Part shown: piece after piece, positions 32,270 through 42,274 of the stretch
How the letters are laid out: every line of letters starts with the position of its first letter
How positions within the stretch are numbered: position 1 is the first letter of the stretch
From: Pomphorhynchus laevis
Lineage: Eukaryota; Acanthocephala; Palaeacanthocephala; Echinorhynchida; Pomphorhynchidae
Assembly: GCA_012934845.2 (NCBI GenBank)
Contig: WNNJ02000369.1
Location: 18,287 to 82,286, forward strand
Direction: 5' to 3'
Length of the DNA: 64,000 nt
Notes under the pieces: model-generated
The model's input: the letters and a program-made list of their open reading frames with translations, nothing else
What the model was told of the DNA's origin: nothing
Database searches by the model: none
Position numbers and translations under genes: made by a program

Positions 32270-34658
32270 CAGTGTTTTTTAAACGTTTTGGTGTCAGGGC
32301 GCACTTTTAAGATTTCAGTGAGTTTTTTTTCGGGCGCACCAGAAAAATGCAAAAATATTTTCTATTTTGTTTACGATGGCTGATTAATTAAATATCATCA
32401 GACGTTTTGTAGAACTTGGATAAGTTCCAGATTTCCTACAAAAAAGAGTTAAAACATTATATGGAATATTAAAAATATAAAACAAATTAAATCACATAAT
32501 ACAATACAAGTCCATCCACTATAGAATGAAATACAATACATGAATTTTATTGACAAATTTTACATTCTGCAGAAAAATCCATGAAAACACACAAAAGACC
32601 AAAAACTGATCATTTACGTTACATTACTCTAGAGAACAAATAACTCAAAATGTAGACTGGAAGACAAAAAATACAACTTGAAATACATGATCAGATACTG
32701 TACTCATGTGAAGTCTTCACACGAGGATAATTTATGAAGCCGACCAAATGATGATACTAATGATGATACTCGCTCGTTTATGCAATTATTCATTCTATTA
32801 ACCTGGCAGATTCCGGTTTCCTGTCAAGAAAATTCAAAAGACAGATTGTCGGTTGTTTCCGGCAACTGTAGTGCTATCTCCTTCTTTTTGTTACAAAAGA
32901 CGGAAACAACGTACAGTTTGCACAAGTGGAAATGTGTTCCTTACAAACTGTATCGTTTGTTTTTACAGAAAGGCAGCAGAGGAAAATTTCAGCAGATCAT
33001 TAAAGGACCGAAACACGAAAGGTAGGCGTAGGCTCACTGCTGATGAGGTCCACCTACGCTGATTGTAGTGTACAGTGCTGCATCTAGGATTAAAGATTTC
33101 ACACGAGGATAATTTATGAAGCCGACCAAATGAAGATACTCGCTCGTGTATGCAATTATTCATTCTATTAACCTGGCAGATTCCGGTTTCCTGTCAAGAA
33201 AATTCAAAAGACAGATTGTCGGTTGTTTCCGGCAACTGTAGTGCTATCTCCGTCTTTTTGTTACAAAAGACGGAAACAACGTACAGTTTGCACAAGTGGA
33301 AATGTGTTCCTTACAAACTGTATCGTTTGTTTTTACAGAAAGGCAGCAGAGGAAAATTTCAGCAGATCATTAAAGGACCGAAACACGAAAGGTAGGCGTA
33401 GGCTCACTGCTGATGAGGTCCACCTACGCTGATTGTAGTGTACAGTGCTGCATCTAGGATTAAAGATTTCACACGAGGATAATTTATGAAGCCGACCAAA
33501 TGAAGATACTCGCTCGTGTATGCAATTATTCATTCTATTAACCTGGCAGATTCCGGTTTCCTGTCAAGAAAATTCAAAAGACAGATTGTCGGTTGTTTCC
33601 GGCAACTGTAGTGCTATCTCCGTCTTTTTGTTACAAAAGACGGAAACAACGTACAGTTTGCACAAGTGGAAATGTGTTCCTTACAAACTGTATCGTTTGT
33701 TTTTACAGAAAGGCAGCAGAGGAAAATTTCAGCAGATCATTAAAGGACCGAAACACGAAAGGTAGGCGTAGGCTCACTGCTGATGAGGTCCACCTACGCT
33801 GATTGTAGTGTACAGTGCTGCATCTAGGATTAAAGATTTCACACGAGGATAATTTATGAAGCCGACCAAATGAATGATACTCGCTCGTGTATGCAATTAT
33901 TCATTCTATTAACCTGGCAGATTCCGGTTTCCTGTCAAGAAAATTCAAAAGACAGATTGTCGGTTGTTTCCGGCAACTGTAGTGCTATCTCCGTCTTTTT
34001 GTTACAAAAGACGGAAACAACGTACAGTTTGCACAAGTGGAAATGTGTTCCTTACAAACTGTATCGTTTGTTTTTACAGAAAGGCAGCAGAGGAAAATTT
34101 CAGCAGATCATTAAAGGACCGAAACACGAAAGGTAGGCGTAGGCTCACTGCTGATGAGGTCCACCTACGCTGATTGTAGTGTACAGTGCTGCATCAAGGA
34201 TTAAAGACTTCACACGAGGATAATTTATGAAGCCGACCAAATGATGATACTCGCTCGTGTATGCAATTATTCATTCTATATAATTATATTTTAATATAAA
34301 TATTATATTAATATAGGGGTATTAATTATACTCTATATTTAGGAGTATATATTAATATAAAGGTTCCTCGTTAATATATATCAATAATATAATATACAAT
34401 ATATACAATAACTTTATAAAATATATAACAAATAATATATAGTATTTATTAATTACTTTATTTAGAGTAAATGATAAAATCATCCTGAAATAAAATTTAT
34501 AAATTAAAAAAGTAAAATTATTATTGACCTTGCATTACGAATAATATATTTGTAAATAATTAAATCATACTTTATTTCTTAAAATCATCCTCCATAATTA
34601 ACAAAGTAGTGTGCCCGAGCGCACCAGCGCGCCGGGGCGCACAGTTTGCGAAACACTT
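32270..34658. mobile_element. hAT-like non-autonomous element with internal tandem array
   Basis: Left end CAGTGTTTTTTAAACGTTTT then 'gtcagggcgcac'; right end (reverse complement) CAAGTGTTTCGCAAACTGTG then 'cgcccc'. These imperfect terminal repeats with a (C)AGTG start are typical of hAT elements. An 8-bp target duplication could not be confirmed. No transposase is encoded; the interior holds the 370-bp array plus AT-rich DNA (34280-34600). Confidence 0.55.
32715..34277 (+). repeat. 370-bp tandem repeat, four units plus a partial fifth
   Basis: Units begin near 32716, 33098, 33468 and 33838, with a partial fifth at 34209 (period 370-371). Each starts 'cacacgaggataatttatga' and holds an 81-codon open frame (MQLFILLTWQIPVSC ...). 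Units are almost identical, and the first carries a small extra 'atgatgatacta' insert. Because the frame is copied with the unit and has no known homologue, I do not call it a gene. A CCGTCTTTT/AAAAGACGG hairpin lies in each unit. Confidence 0.93.
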
Positions 34659-34965
34659 GTCTGCTGATAGGGTTTAATCGATGTAATTGTGCAATGGGCT
34701 TGGGATTTATTTTGGGTGATGCGTCAAAGACATTTTTGATGAAGCGCCACTTATATGCATCTAATATCTTAAAGTTGATACTTGAAAGGTCGCACTATAT
34801 TACAGGTAAAGCGTAAGTTACCATGGGTTCCAGAATAACCTTAAAGAATCAAAGGGCACCGTGTAAGAAAAATATCGAAAACTTGAAAGTTTTCGATATG
34901 CGTATGTGATAGTTTTTGTATGTTGTGGAGAAGACAAAAATAAAATATAAATAGTGGAGACGAAC

Positions 34966-35084
34966 TGACCATGTGGATCCAGTTCAATTTTCAGTTCAGT
35001 TTTTTAAAATAAATGCATTATTTTTATTAATAATTTATTATTAATAATTAGTTATTATATTTTTAAATAATAAATTTATTTCAA
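34966..35084. other. AT microsatellite at the 3' side of an RLE LINE
   Basis: TTAATAATTTATTATTAATA-type tract adjoining the 3' end of the - strand fragment at 35085. Confidence 0.5.
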
Positions 35085-35907
35085 AGCACTACAAAGTGGC
35101 AAATAGCAATTAGGTTAAAGAAAAGCATTGCCAGCAATCTTTATTTTCCTTTTTTGAGCGTTGCTTACTCACCGCTGAATGGTGCCGAGCAAAAAGCATT
35201 AAAAGGCTTTTATCCCGTATACCTTACGCATAACGATGCAACTTTAGTCAATATGACACCTAAACGCTGTCGCAGAAATTTTATACTTACACTGTAAGGT
35301 ATCTGAGCACTTTGAGCTGATTTTGTTGCTATTCAACTTATCCTTTTAGTTTAAGTTCTAACAGAACCCGTTATAGAAAATATAAGAGGATTAAAGGTTC
35401 ATCGTTCAACTTGCACTATTCTTTCAGCGTACTCTGAATATTTTCTTCTTTGGTGGTATTCATTATACTCCTTCGGACTTTTGGCAATATATGATGATAA
35501 TAGATGATTATAAATACATACGACCATATATGATTATACCATATACTCACAAAAGAGACCCCTACATGAAATATCAAGACGAGCGCGTGGGCCAGTGCAT
35601 GTAACCAAGGAGTCCATGACCATTTTTGTAGAGAGTTCTTGTAATTCGGGTCCAATTCTGACTTCTTTGCAAATTTTATTAAGCTCTTTAGCAATCGAAT
35701 TTCGCATAGTGTTATGAGGAATGATTATCACATTACCTATTTTACAAGAGAGCATATGAGAAATTGAAGCAACCTCACCACAAGAGATTTTTTTGAAGAA
35801 TCTTTTGTTGGTAAATCATATCACTCGGCGATATCATCGTGAAATTCTCGTGATGATAATCTTGTTTGTCTCACAAATGTTGGTTTTGTATTGAGCCATT
35901 TAGATGA
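35085..35907 (-). mobile_element. CXC/RT/RLE LINE, 3' fragment
   Basis: On the - strand, starting right at a microsatellite: WLNTKPTFVRQTRLSSREFHD, then HMLSCKIG (zinc motif), RARLDISCRGLF, YNHLLSSYIAKSP, EYAERIVQVER, and IPYSVSIKFLRQRLGVILTK. All align in order with the last 280 residues of the protein at 37084-40122. Several frameshifts. The RT and N-terminus are absent, a normal 5' truncation. Confidence 0.8.
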
Positions 35908-36003
35908 TTAATAATTAATATTATAATTAATTAATATAATATTATAATAATTAATTATTATTAATATTTAATAATTAATTATTATTAATTATTATAAAGT
36001 AAT
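35908..36003. repeat. TAATTA microsatellite between two LINE fragments
   Basis: 'attaataattaatattataa' type tract. It is the 5' boundary of both the - strand fragment (ending 35907) and the + strand fragment (starting 36004), so two truncated copies meet head to head across it. Confidence 0.8.
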
Positions 36004-36690
36004 TTTTGTCCCTGTGGGGCAAAGCTGGATATGAGTCATGCACTAGCCTGTAGAAACGCGGCCTTCCTATTTATTATACACCACAATGCAATAAGGGATA
36101 TTCTTGCCATAGAACTTTCTCTAGTTTGTAACTCTGTGAACACGGAACCTTTGCTGAGCACATTACATGCAAATCTTGAATTTATGGATCGCACAACTAC
36201 ACGTGACGTTTGTGGCCGGCTCGACATTATTTGTTCTGGTCTCGGCAATTACTGGTTTGAGCGAACGTTCTTCGACGTTATAGTTTTTCGATATTTGCTC
36301 AAGACAGCAGCTCTATATCTCTCAAAGCAAGTTTTCATTACAACGAACAACGAAAATTGTCAAAATACAACAAAATAATAGAGGTGGAACGAGGGCCATT
36401 CATTCAATTCGTTTTATCATCATCCGAAGGATTAGGGGATCAGACAATAAAATTACTCAACAACTTATATGGTATCATATCTCGCCGAACGAGATATGTG
36501 TGAGCCATAGACTGTACTGCATCGTTCCTGTGAGCCCCGCGCTCACACAGGAACGCTGCAGTACAGTCGGATAGAAATAACTGTCGGCTGCATTTGGAAG
36601 ATGACTATGAAAACGTTTTATAATTTAGACCCATTTGCGGAAACCTTGTATTGTAATAAAAAATTAATAATTAAAAAAGATAAAAAAATT
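36004..36690 (+). mobile_element. CXC/RT/RLE LINE, 3' fragment
   Basis: Starts at the microsatellite edge with FCPCGAKLDMSHALACRNA, the C-terminal C-x-C ... H-x4-C zinc motif, then HHNAIRDILAIEL, GRLDIICSGLG and ERTFFDVIVF. After a frame change it reads IEVERGPFIQFVLSSSEGLG to the protein end near 36500. The 3' UTR has a long hairpin (36509-36563) and the family end motif AGACCCATTTGCGGAAACC at 36627-36645. The same subfamily 3' end is at 41816-42125. Confidence 0.85.
36509..36563 (+). other. 3' UTR hairpin of the RLE LINE subfamily
   Basis: CTGTACTGCA.CGTTCCTGTG pairs with CACAGGAACG.CTGCAGTACAG around a GAGCCCCGCGCTC tip, about 25 paired bases. A weaker copy is at 42000-42035. It may be the RNA structure read by the element's own protein, though this is inference. 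Confidence 0.6.
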
Positions 36691-36769
36691 AATTATTATT
36701 AATTAATAATTTATTATTATTAATATTAAATAAATAATATTAAAAATATTATTTAAATATTCCTTAAAA

Positions 36770-39700
36770 ATATTTGGTTTCTGATAAACATACAATAAAA
36801 TAACATACAAATTCAATATAACAAACTAAAACTCACGACAACCTCACAACAACCTCACGACAATCTCACGACAATAAAATAACATACAATAAATAACATA
36901 CACAAATTACAATCGACTTTCCAGCAGTCATCCCGAGATACAAGGGCTCTGACTAGTGTGCATATTGAGTTTAAACTATCTTGATACCCATTAACTACTT
37001 ACAATCATATTACACAAATTACAATTGAAATTCTTAGCTGCTAACTAACAAATACTTACATTACTTACACTGAGGGAGTGGCAATGCCTCGTGGCAAACC
37101 GTCTACAAGTAGACCATGCTGCTCATGTAACACTGATGCAGCAAGATGCAAAGGTTGCCGGTGCGCAAAAGCAGGCTCGAACTGCATAAACTGCAGAGCT
37201 CCGAACTGTACTAGAAAGACGAAAACTGTATACAATGACCCTGTTCATCAACCTAGAGCAAATACTACCGATAAAGTGCTAGAAATGCATAATGCAACAA
37301 ACGTCGATTCTATCGCCGAAGTCTCGAGCGCGTGTGCCTTGTCACCAATCAATTATGCTACCAATCAGAATCTATTTTGGAGCACTGGTTTTACGGAGGT
37401 AATAAAATGGATCCCAAATCATTTTGCGCTTCCCAAATGTGGCGCCAGTCAGAAATTTATTGATCTTTTGAGTGAATGTTTCGAGTATTTCAATCAGTCA
37501 AATGTATGCGCATACGATCCTCTAGTTCGATCTACTATGCTATGTCAACTGCTATTGCAGAGGCCGCCAACGCGGAAGGTTAACTTACTACGAAAAACCC
37601 TAGAAAGAAGATTAACATTACTCAAAGATTTGAAACTTAACGAACTTATGTCCGAAGCATCCTACCTACAGAAAATGAGAAAGGATAACATTGAAAATAA
37701 AAAGCTACCAGAATCTTTCGTGATCGAGAAAACAGTTAAATTGATTAAATCTGGAAAATACGGAAAGGCATCAAGGTTGCTAGACAAAGGACAACACTCA
37801 GGAGTTTTGGCTGCTGGAACAATAATTCAAGGCAAAACGGTACTCGAAAAATTAGAAGAACTCCACCCAAGAGCCTCTACGGTGAACGAAGAATACCTTC
37901 TGAAAGAAAAAATGGCTGGTTGTGTGGATCATCACGACACAAGGTTTTTCGATATCACACCTGATGATATAATTAAAGCGTCCAAAAGTACCAAGGGATC
38001 TGCCGGGCCTTCGGGAGTATGTGCAGATGAGTGGCGTAAATTTCTAACAATACATGGATTAGCCTCAAAACGTCTTGCCGCAGCGATATGCGGATTTGTA
38101 ATAAAGATTTCAAGCGAAAAGTTAAATCCAGTAGCGTTACAAGCGTTCACAGTCAGTCGCCTTATACCGCTGGAAAAGCATAATGGGATTAGACCCATTG
38201 GAGTAGGAGAAGTATTGAGACGGATTGCGGGACGTACCGTGTTGTCATTTATTGGAAAAGATGTTAGGAGTGTATGTGGTTTTACGCAACTTTGTGCAGG
38301 CCAAAGATGTGGAACAGAGATTGCTATTCACACGATTCGAGATGCGTTTAGTCAATCTTCTGATGAATGCATCTTACTAATAGATGCAACCAATGCCTTT
38401 AATAACTGCAACCGAAAAATGGCACTGGAAAATATGAAATTCATCTGTCCCGCAATGTCGACGATATTGCACAATACCTACATTCAACCTTCGATGCTGG
38501 TGGTGGATAACTCAATATTAAAATCAACAGAAGGTTTCATACAAGGAGACCCTCTCGCCATGGCAGCATTCGCTGCAGCCTCGATGCCACTAATTGGAAA
38601 ACTAAAACAAGTAGCTCCAAACGCTAAACACTGTTGGTACGCCGATGATGGAGCGTGCGTGGGCAAACCAAGCGATATAAATAAGGTATGGAAAGAGCTT
38701 AACCGAATAGGACCCGCGTTTGGATTCATAACAAATTCATCAAAATGTACTGTATTGACAGGCAAAACCTGTAATATTGATTGTCTGGATGAACTCGCGG
38801 ATGATGGTGTAGATATTCGATGCGATGGAATCAAATACCTTGGGAGCATGATTGGGCTCGAACAATATGTTGAAACCGAGATAATCAACAAAGTAACGAA
38901 TTGGTCAGGTCAAATAGAAAAGCTAAAACAGATTGCCGATAGAGACGCCTTCGCCGGATACACTTTGCTAATCAAAGCTTTGCTACACAAATTTTCATAC
39001 ATTCTTAGAACATGTGAAGTAGCAGATTGTCTTCTAATACCTTTAAAGAATGCGATACTTCATAATCTTTTGCCGGGAATGCTGGGAATCAACAGCCTCG
39101 ACGATGAGTCAAGTAGAATAGTAGCTTTACCATGCAGATATGGAGGACTTGGTATAGTCGACTATACTCAAGAATGCTATAATGAATACGAGAAATCACG
39201 CATGATGTATAGGGCTAGTGTAGATAGAGACCACTCAGAAGTTCCCCTAGAAACGTCTCAGCATAATGTAGTCAAGCAGATAAGAGAAATGAACATAATA
39301 AAGTTTAACAGAATAGTGACGGAGATTACTAGTAACTCTAAAAATGATTTAAAGACAATTTTATGGAATGCCAGCATGAAAGGTGCCTACTCGTGGTTAA
39401 CAGCAGGGTTTGTTGAGGGTTTGTTCATATCCTCCTCAGAATTCCACGACGCGATTTCAATAAGATACGAGTGGAAACCGAATCGCTATTTGGGTGAGTG
39501 TGCGTGTGGAGTGTCTCTAACAACAATACACGCACTTTCATGCAAGACAGGCTGTTTCAACTTCATTCGTCACAACAGTGTCGCTAACGAGATTGCTAGA
39601 TCACTCAAGGAAACCTGTCGACTCGTATGTACAGAACCAGTATTGCTCCCGGTTTCAGACACAGTCATTTTTGAATCTCAAGCCACATCACGGGACAGAG

Positions 39701-40205
39701 AGGCAAGATCAGACATAAGATGTACTGGCCTCTTCGGGAATCTGACGGAGCGGTCCTTTATGGACGTATGCGTTTTCAACAACCTAGCGCCGTCTTATTC
39801 CTTGGATACAATGAAGGATCCCTTCAAGTACCATGAAAATCGGAAGCAGGCAAAATATACAGAGCGGATTGCGAAAATAGAAAATGCTTCGTTTCACCCG
39901 TTGATTTTCTCAACTGTTGGTGGTATTGGAAAGATAGCGGACTCGATACTTAAGCGCATATCTTCACTTAAAGCGAGCAACAACAACCTTTCATATCCCG
40001 ATTTGATCCGTCAAGAAAGAGCCAGGATTTCACTCCTTATTATAAAATCCACATCGATGGCTATGCGAAACAGGTATCAAGAACCAGGAACTCTAATTCA
40101 CGATAAGGACGCACCACTCTAAGTCGATTTGTACGATCAACTCCCTTTGAACTAAAAATTCAGTTTTTGAATTGCCACTTTGGACCCATTAGAGGGTAAC
40201 CTTTA
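36770..40205 (+). mobile_element. CXC/RT/RLE LINE, complete intact copy
   Basis: A full-length element. The 5' UTR (about 36770-37083) shares 'tacaataaataacatacaca' with the copy at 58280. One ORF follows (37084-40122), then a short 3' UTR ending GGACCCATTAGAGGGTAACC (40182-40201) beside an AT microsatellite (to about 40325). It sits in a chain of same-family insertions. No break was found in the ORF, so it could be active. Confidence 0.9.
37084..40122 (+). CDS. LINE protein: CXC cysteine cluster, RT, restriction-like endonuclease
   Basis: 1012 residues from the ATG at 37084 (GCAATGCC). The frame is open six bases earlier, but only from GTG, and relatives also start M-(P/T)-R-(G/R)-K. Residues 12-42 carry nine Cys spaced C-C-x-C-x6-C-x2-C-x-C-x6-C-x2-C-x4-C, like a tesmin/TSO1 CXC half-domain. 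RT follows: GPSG near 308, RPIGVGEVLRRIAGR near 370, DATNAFN (D434), EGFIQGDPLAMAAF near 482, YADD at 519-522, GGLGI near 700. C-terminal are C-x-C ... H-x4-C (about 806-822), RHN near 827, RSDI near 875, FMDVCVFN near 892 and KYTERIAKIE near 925, the layout of R2/R4-like restriction-like endonucleases. It should nick the target and prime cDNA synthesis there. Confidence 0.9.
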   Translation: MPRGKPSTSRPCCSCNTDAARCKGCRCAKAGSNCINCRAPNCTRKTKTVYNDPVHQPRANTTDKVLEMHNATNVDSIAEVSSACALSPINYATNQNLFWSTGFTEVIKWIPNHFALPKCGASQKFIDLLSECFEYFNQSNVCAYDPLVRSTMLCQLLLQRPPTRKVNLLRKTLERRLTLLKDLKLNELMSEASYLQKMRKDNIENKKLPESFVIEKTVKLIKSGKYGKASRLLDKGQHSGVLAAGTIIQGKTVLEKLEELHPRASTVNEEYLLKEKMAGCVDHHDTRFFDITPDDIIKASKSTKGSAGPSGVCADEWRKFLTIHGLASKRLAAAICGFVIKISSEKLNPVALQAFTVSRLIPLEKHNGIRPIGVGEVLRRIAGRTVLSFIGKDVRSVCGFTQLCAGQRCGTEIAIHTIRDAFSQSSDECILLIDATNAFNNCNRKMALENMKFICPAMSTILHNTYIQPSMLVVDNSILKSTEGFIQGDPLAMAAFAAASMPLIGKLKQVAPNAKHCWYADDGACVGKPSDINKVWKELNRIGPAFGFITNSSKCTVLTGKTCNIDCLDELADDGVDIRCDGIKYLGSMIGLEQYVETEIINKVTNWSGQIEKLKQIADRDAFAGYTLLIKALLHKFSYILRTCEVADCLLIPLKNAILHNLLPGMLGINSLDDESSRIVALPCRYGGLGIVDYTQECYNEYEKSRMMYRASVDRDHSEVPLETSQHNVVKQIREMNIIKFNRIVTEITSNSKNDLKTILWNASMKGAYSWLTAGFVEGLFISSSEFHDAISIRYEWKPNRYLGECACGVSLTTIHALSCKTGCFNFIRHNSVANEIARSLKETCRLVCTEPVLLPVSDTVIFESQATSRDREARSDIRCTGLFGNLTERSFMDVCVFNNLAPSYSLDTMKDPFKYHENRKQAKYTERIAKIENASFHPLIFSTVGGIGKIADSILKRISSLKASNNNLSYPDLIRQERARISLLIIKSTSMAMRNRYQEPGTLIHDKDAPL

Positions 40206-40327
40206 AGCTGTCTTATTTTTGAATAATTTATATTATAAAAAAAATAAAAAATAAATAATATTAATTATAATATTAATTATAATAATATAATTATAAAATT
40301 ATAATATTAATTATATAATAATTAAAC
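40206..40327. repeat. AATTATAATATT microsatellite
   Basis: Pure A/T tract between the 3' end of the intact RLE LINE and the truncated copy starting at 40328. Confidence 0.75.
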
Positions 40328-41800
40328 ACCAAGAGTGTTTTGTCGGAAAAATTTCAGATTTAAAAATCGTCTGGGATATATTAACCTTGTCTGGCCCTAA
40401 TTTTGGTTTTCATTGAAATCCAAAAAAATTTTAGTTGCTTGTTCATTCCGAAACCAAGTTGAATAATACTGATTTTTTGAGGGGAATAACATCAACATAG
40501 AGAGAGGGAATTTAATTATTAGGAAGTTACAAAGGTTCTGGAGAGTTTGTTGATGAACATACGAACAGTGCTGTTAAAAAATGGTACTTGTTGCTCGAGA
40601 AATTGTACAGTCTTGCTGAACAAAATTAATGTCGCTTTTTCCCTACTAACAAAATCGATACAGCAGAAGTGGCAATTCATCCAAAGAACGTCCCGTGAAG
40701 TCAAGCATTTTTGATCCAATAACAATTTTTAAAGTCGAAATTATTACCAAAATACTTGGAATAAATGCTCTTAGTAGTTTCGTAGCTAAAGCTTATGTTA
40801 CTGTCAAATTAGGTGGTTTGGGTATTGACGATCCCTTAGACGAAACTACTAAGCGTTACGACAATTCTGTCAAATTATGTGAATCCTTCTATAAAAGCCT
40901 GGGCCCAGAGAAAATAAGAATTAAGAAGGAAGAGATTGCTTGAGCTATTAAGAAACATAATCAGTTGAAATTAGTATAAACAAAAACACAAATACCTTAA
41001 TCTTCTGATGAGACAATACGCCGTGTGTTCGATAGCGCATGTACCACTGGTACATCATCATGGATCACAGTTAAACCGAATGTTCATAAAGGATTTTTCC
41101 TTAGCCATAAACAGTTTCAGGATGCAATGGCGGTTAGATACAACAGCTATCCTGGAGATGCGCCATCTTATTGTAGGTGTGGCGAAAAAGCTAGTATACC
41201 TCATATTTTGTCTCGTAAGAATGGAAGGATGCCGATAATACGTCACAAAGCAACCCGGGATTTGATGGTGAAATTTGCTGAGGTAGCAATAGAACCAATG
41301 TTACTACCTGTTGCTGATTCACAAGTTTTTGAAAACATAAATACAACCAGAGATCGTTCAGAACGAGTAGACTTCTCATGCACTGGTGTAGGGGAATTGT
41401 TGGAGCGGTCGTATTTCGACATGTGTGTTTTTAATAACTTTGCTCCTTCATATCCAAATGCATCGTCTAGTTTCGTATATCATGAACAAAGGAAAAATAA
41501 TAAATATCTTGAACGCATCCAAACAATCGAGAACGATTCTGTTGTACCTCGTGTCTTCTCAGTTTGTGGAGGAATTAGACCGGCAGCAAACATCCTGCTA
41601 AAATATTTTGCCAGAAAATCGAAGACATATCAAAATGGTTACACCGATATAATTGCAAATTTGCGTTGCCATGTATCGTTTATAATGGCTAAGATGGGCC
41701 ACTTTACTATATGCGCTAGTCGATTACCTTCAATTTATAATTATTTGTGCATTGACTCAACTTATGTTTCTTTATCAAAAAGATATTATTAAAAAATATA
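40328..41800 (+). mobile_element. CXC/RT/RLE LINE, 5'-truncated copy
   Basis: Begins right after the microsatellite inside the RT, just past where YADD would be: CFVGKISDLKIVWDILTLSG then NFGFHWNPKK. It continues through the thumb (40700-40943: KLGGLGIDDPLDE) to a 255-codon open stretch (41025-41792). That stretch holds VKPNVHKGFFLSHKQFQDAM, CRCGEKASIPHILS, RHKATRDLM, SERVDFSCTGVG, ERSYFDMCVFNNFAPSY and KYLERIQTIEN. Several stops lie in the first half. No family 3' motif is visible before the next copy starts at about 41816. Confidence 0.85.
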
Positions 41801-41815
41801 TATTAAATATTAATA

Positions 41816-42125
41816 AAATAGGTGGAACGATGATAATTCATTCCGTTTGTTTTATCATCATCCGAAGGATTAGACAATAAAATTAATTAAAAACTTGTAT
41901 GGTATAATATCTAGCCGAACGAACGCAGAATATAAAAAAAACTAATTCGGATCAAGAAAAAAATAATTGAAATCGTTCGCTCCGCCTCAGCATGTTTGAG
42001 AGCCCCGCGCTCACGCAGGAATGGTGCAGTACAGTCGGATAGAAATAAATGTCGGCTGCATTTGGAAGATGACTATGAAAACGTTTTATAATTTATAGAC
42101 TCATTTGCGGGAAACTGGTATTGTA
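41816..42125 (+). mobile_element. CXC/RT/RLE LINE, short 3' end
   Basis: Equals the 3' end of the 36004-36690 copy ('ggtggaacga', 'tttatcatcatccgaaggat', 'gtacagtcggatagaaataa') and ends AGACTCATTTGCGGGAAAC (42097-42115). It sits directly on the AT tail of the preceding copy, so it is an independent, strongly 5'-truncated insertion. Confidence 0.85.
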
Positions 42126-42270
42126 ATAAAAAATTAATAATTAGAAAAATTTAAAAAAATTAATTATTAATAATTAATTATTAATAATTAATTATTACCC
42201 TTATTATTAATTAATTATTATTTGAGTTTAAACAATTATTAAATAATTAATATTATTATTTAAATAATTA
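42126..42270. repeat. TAATTATTAATAAT microsatellite
   Basis: AT tract between two RLE LINE copies, part of the same chain. Confidence 0.75.
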
Positions 42271-42274
42271 TTAA

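Larger units (their letters stand above)
31735..34965 (-). mobile_element. old LINE fragment split by a hAT-like element
   Basis: On the - strand 34860-34680 reads VILEPMVTYALPVI and then KILDAYKWRFIKNVFDASP, typical of the post-RT region of an insect LINE. Sequence at 32270-31740 on the - strand seems to be its continuation but is too decayed for a firm family call. The element at 32270-34658 sits between. No intact frame. Confidence 0.4.

Noticed and set aside
32780-34173. Repeated 81- and 69-codon open frames in the 370-bp units
   Set aside because: They are copied with the satellite unit, overlap each other in different frames and show no known domain, so they are not called genes.
32270-34658. 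8-bp target duplication for the hAT-like element
   Set aside because: Flanks TATGTAGT and TCTGCTGA do not match, so no duplication is claimed.
37078-37083. GTG start six bases before the RLE LINE protein
   Set aside because: This is a eukaryotic element, and three relatives start at the ATG of the M-x-R-x-K motif, so 37084 is used.
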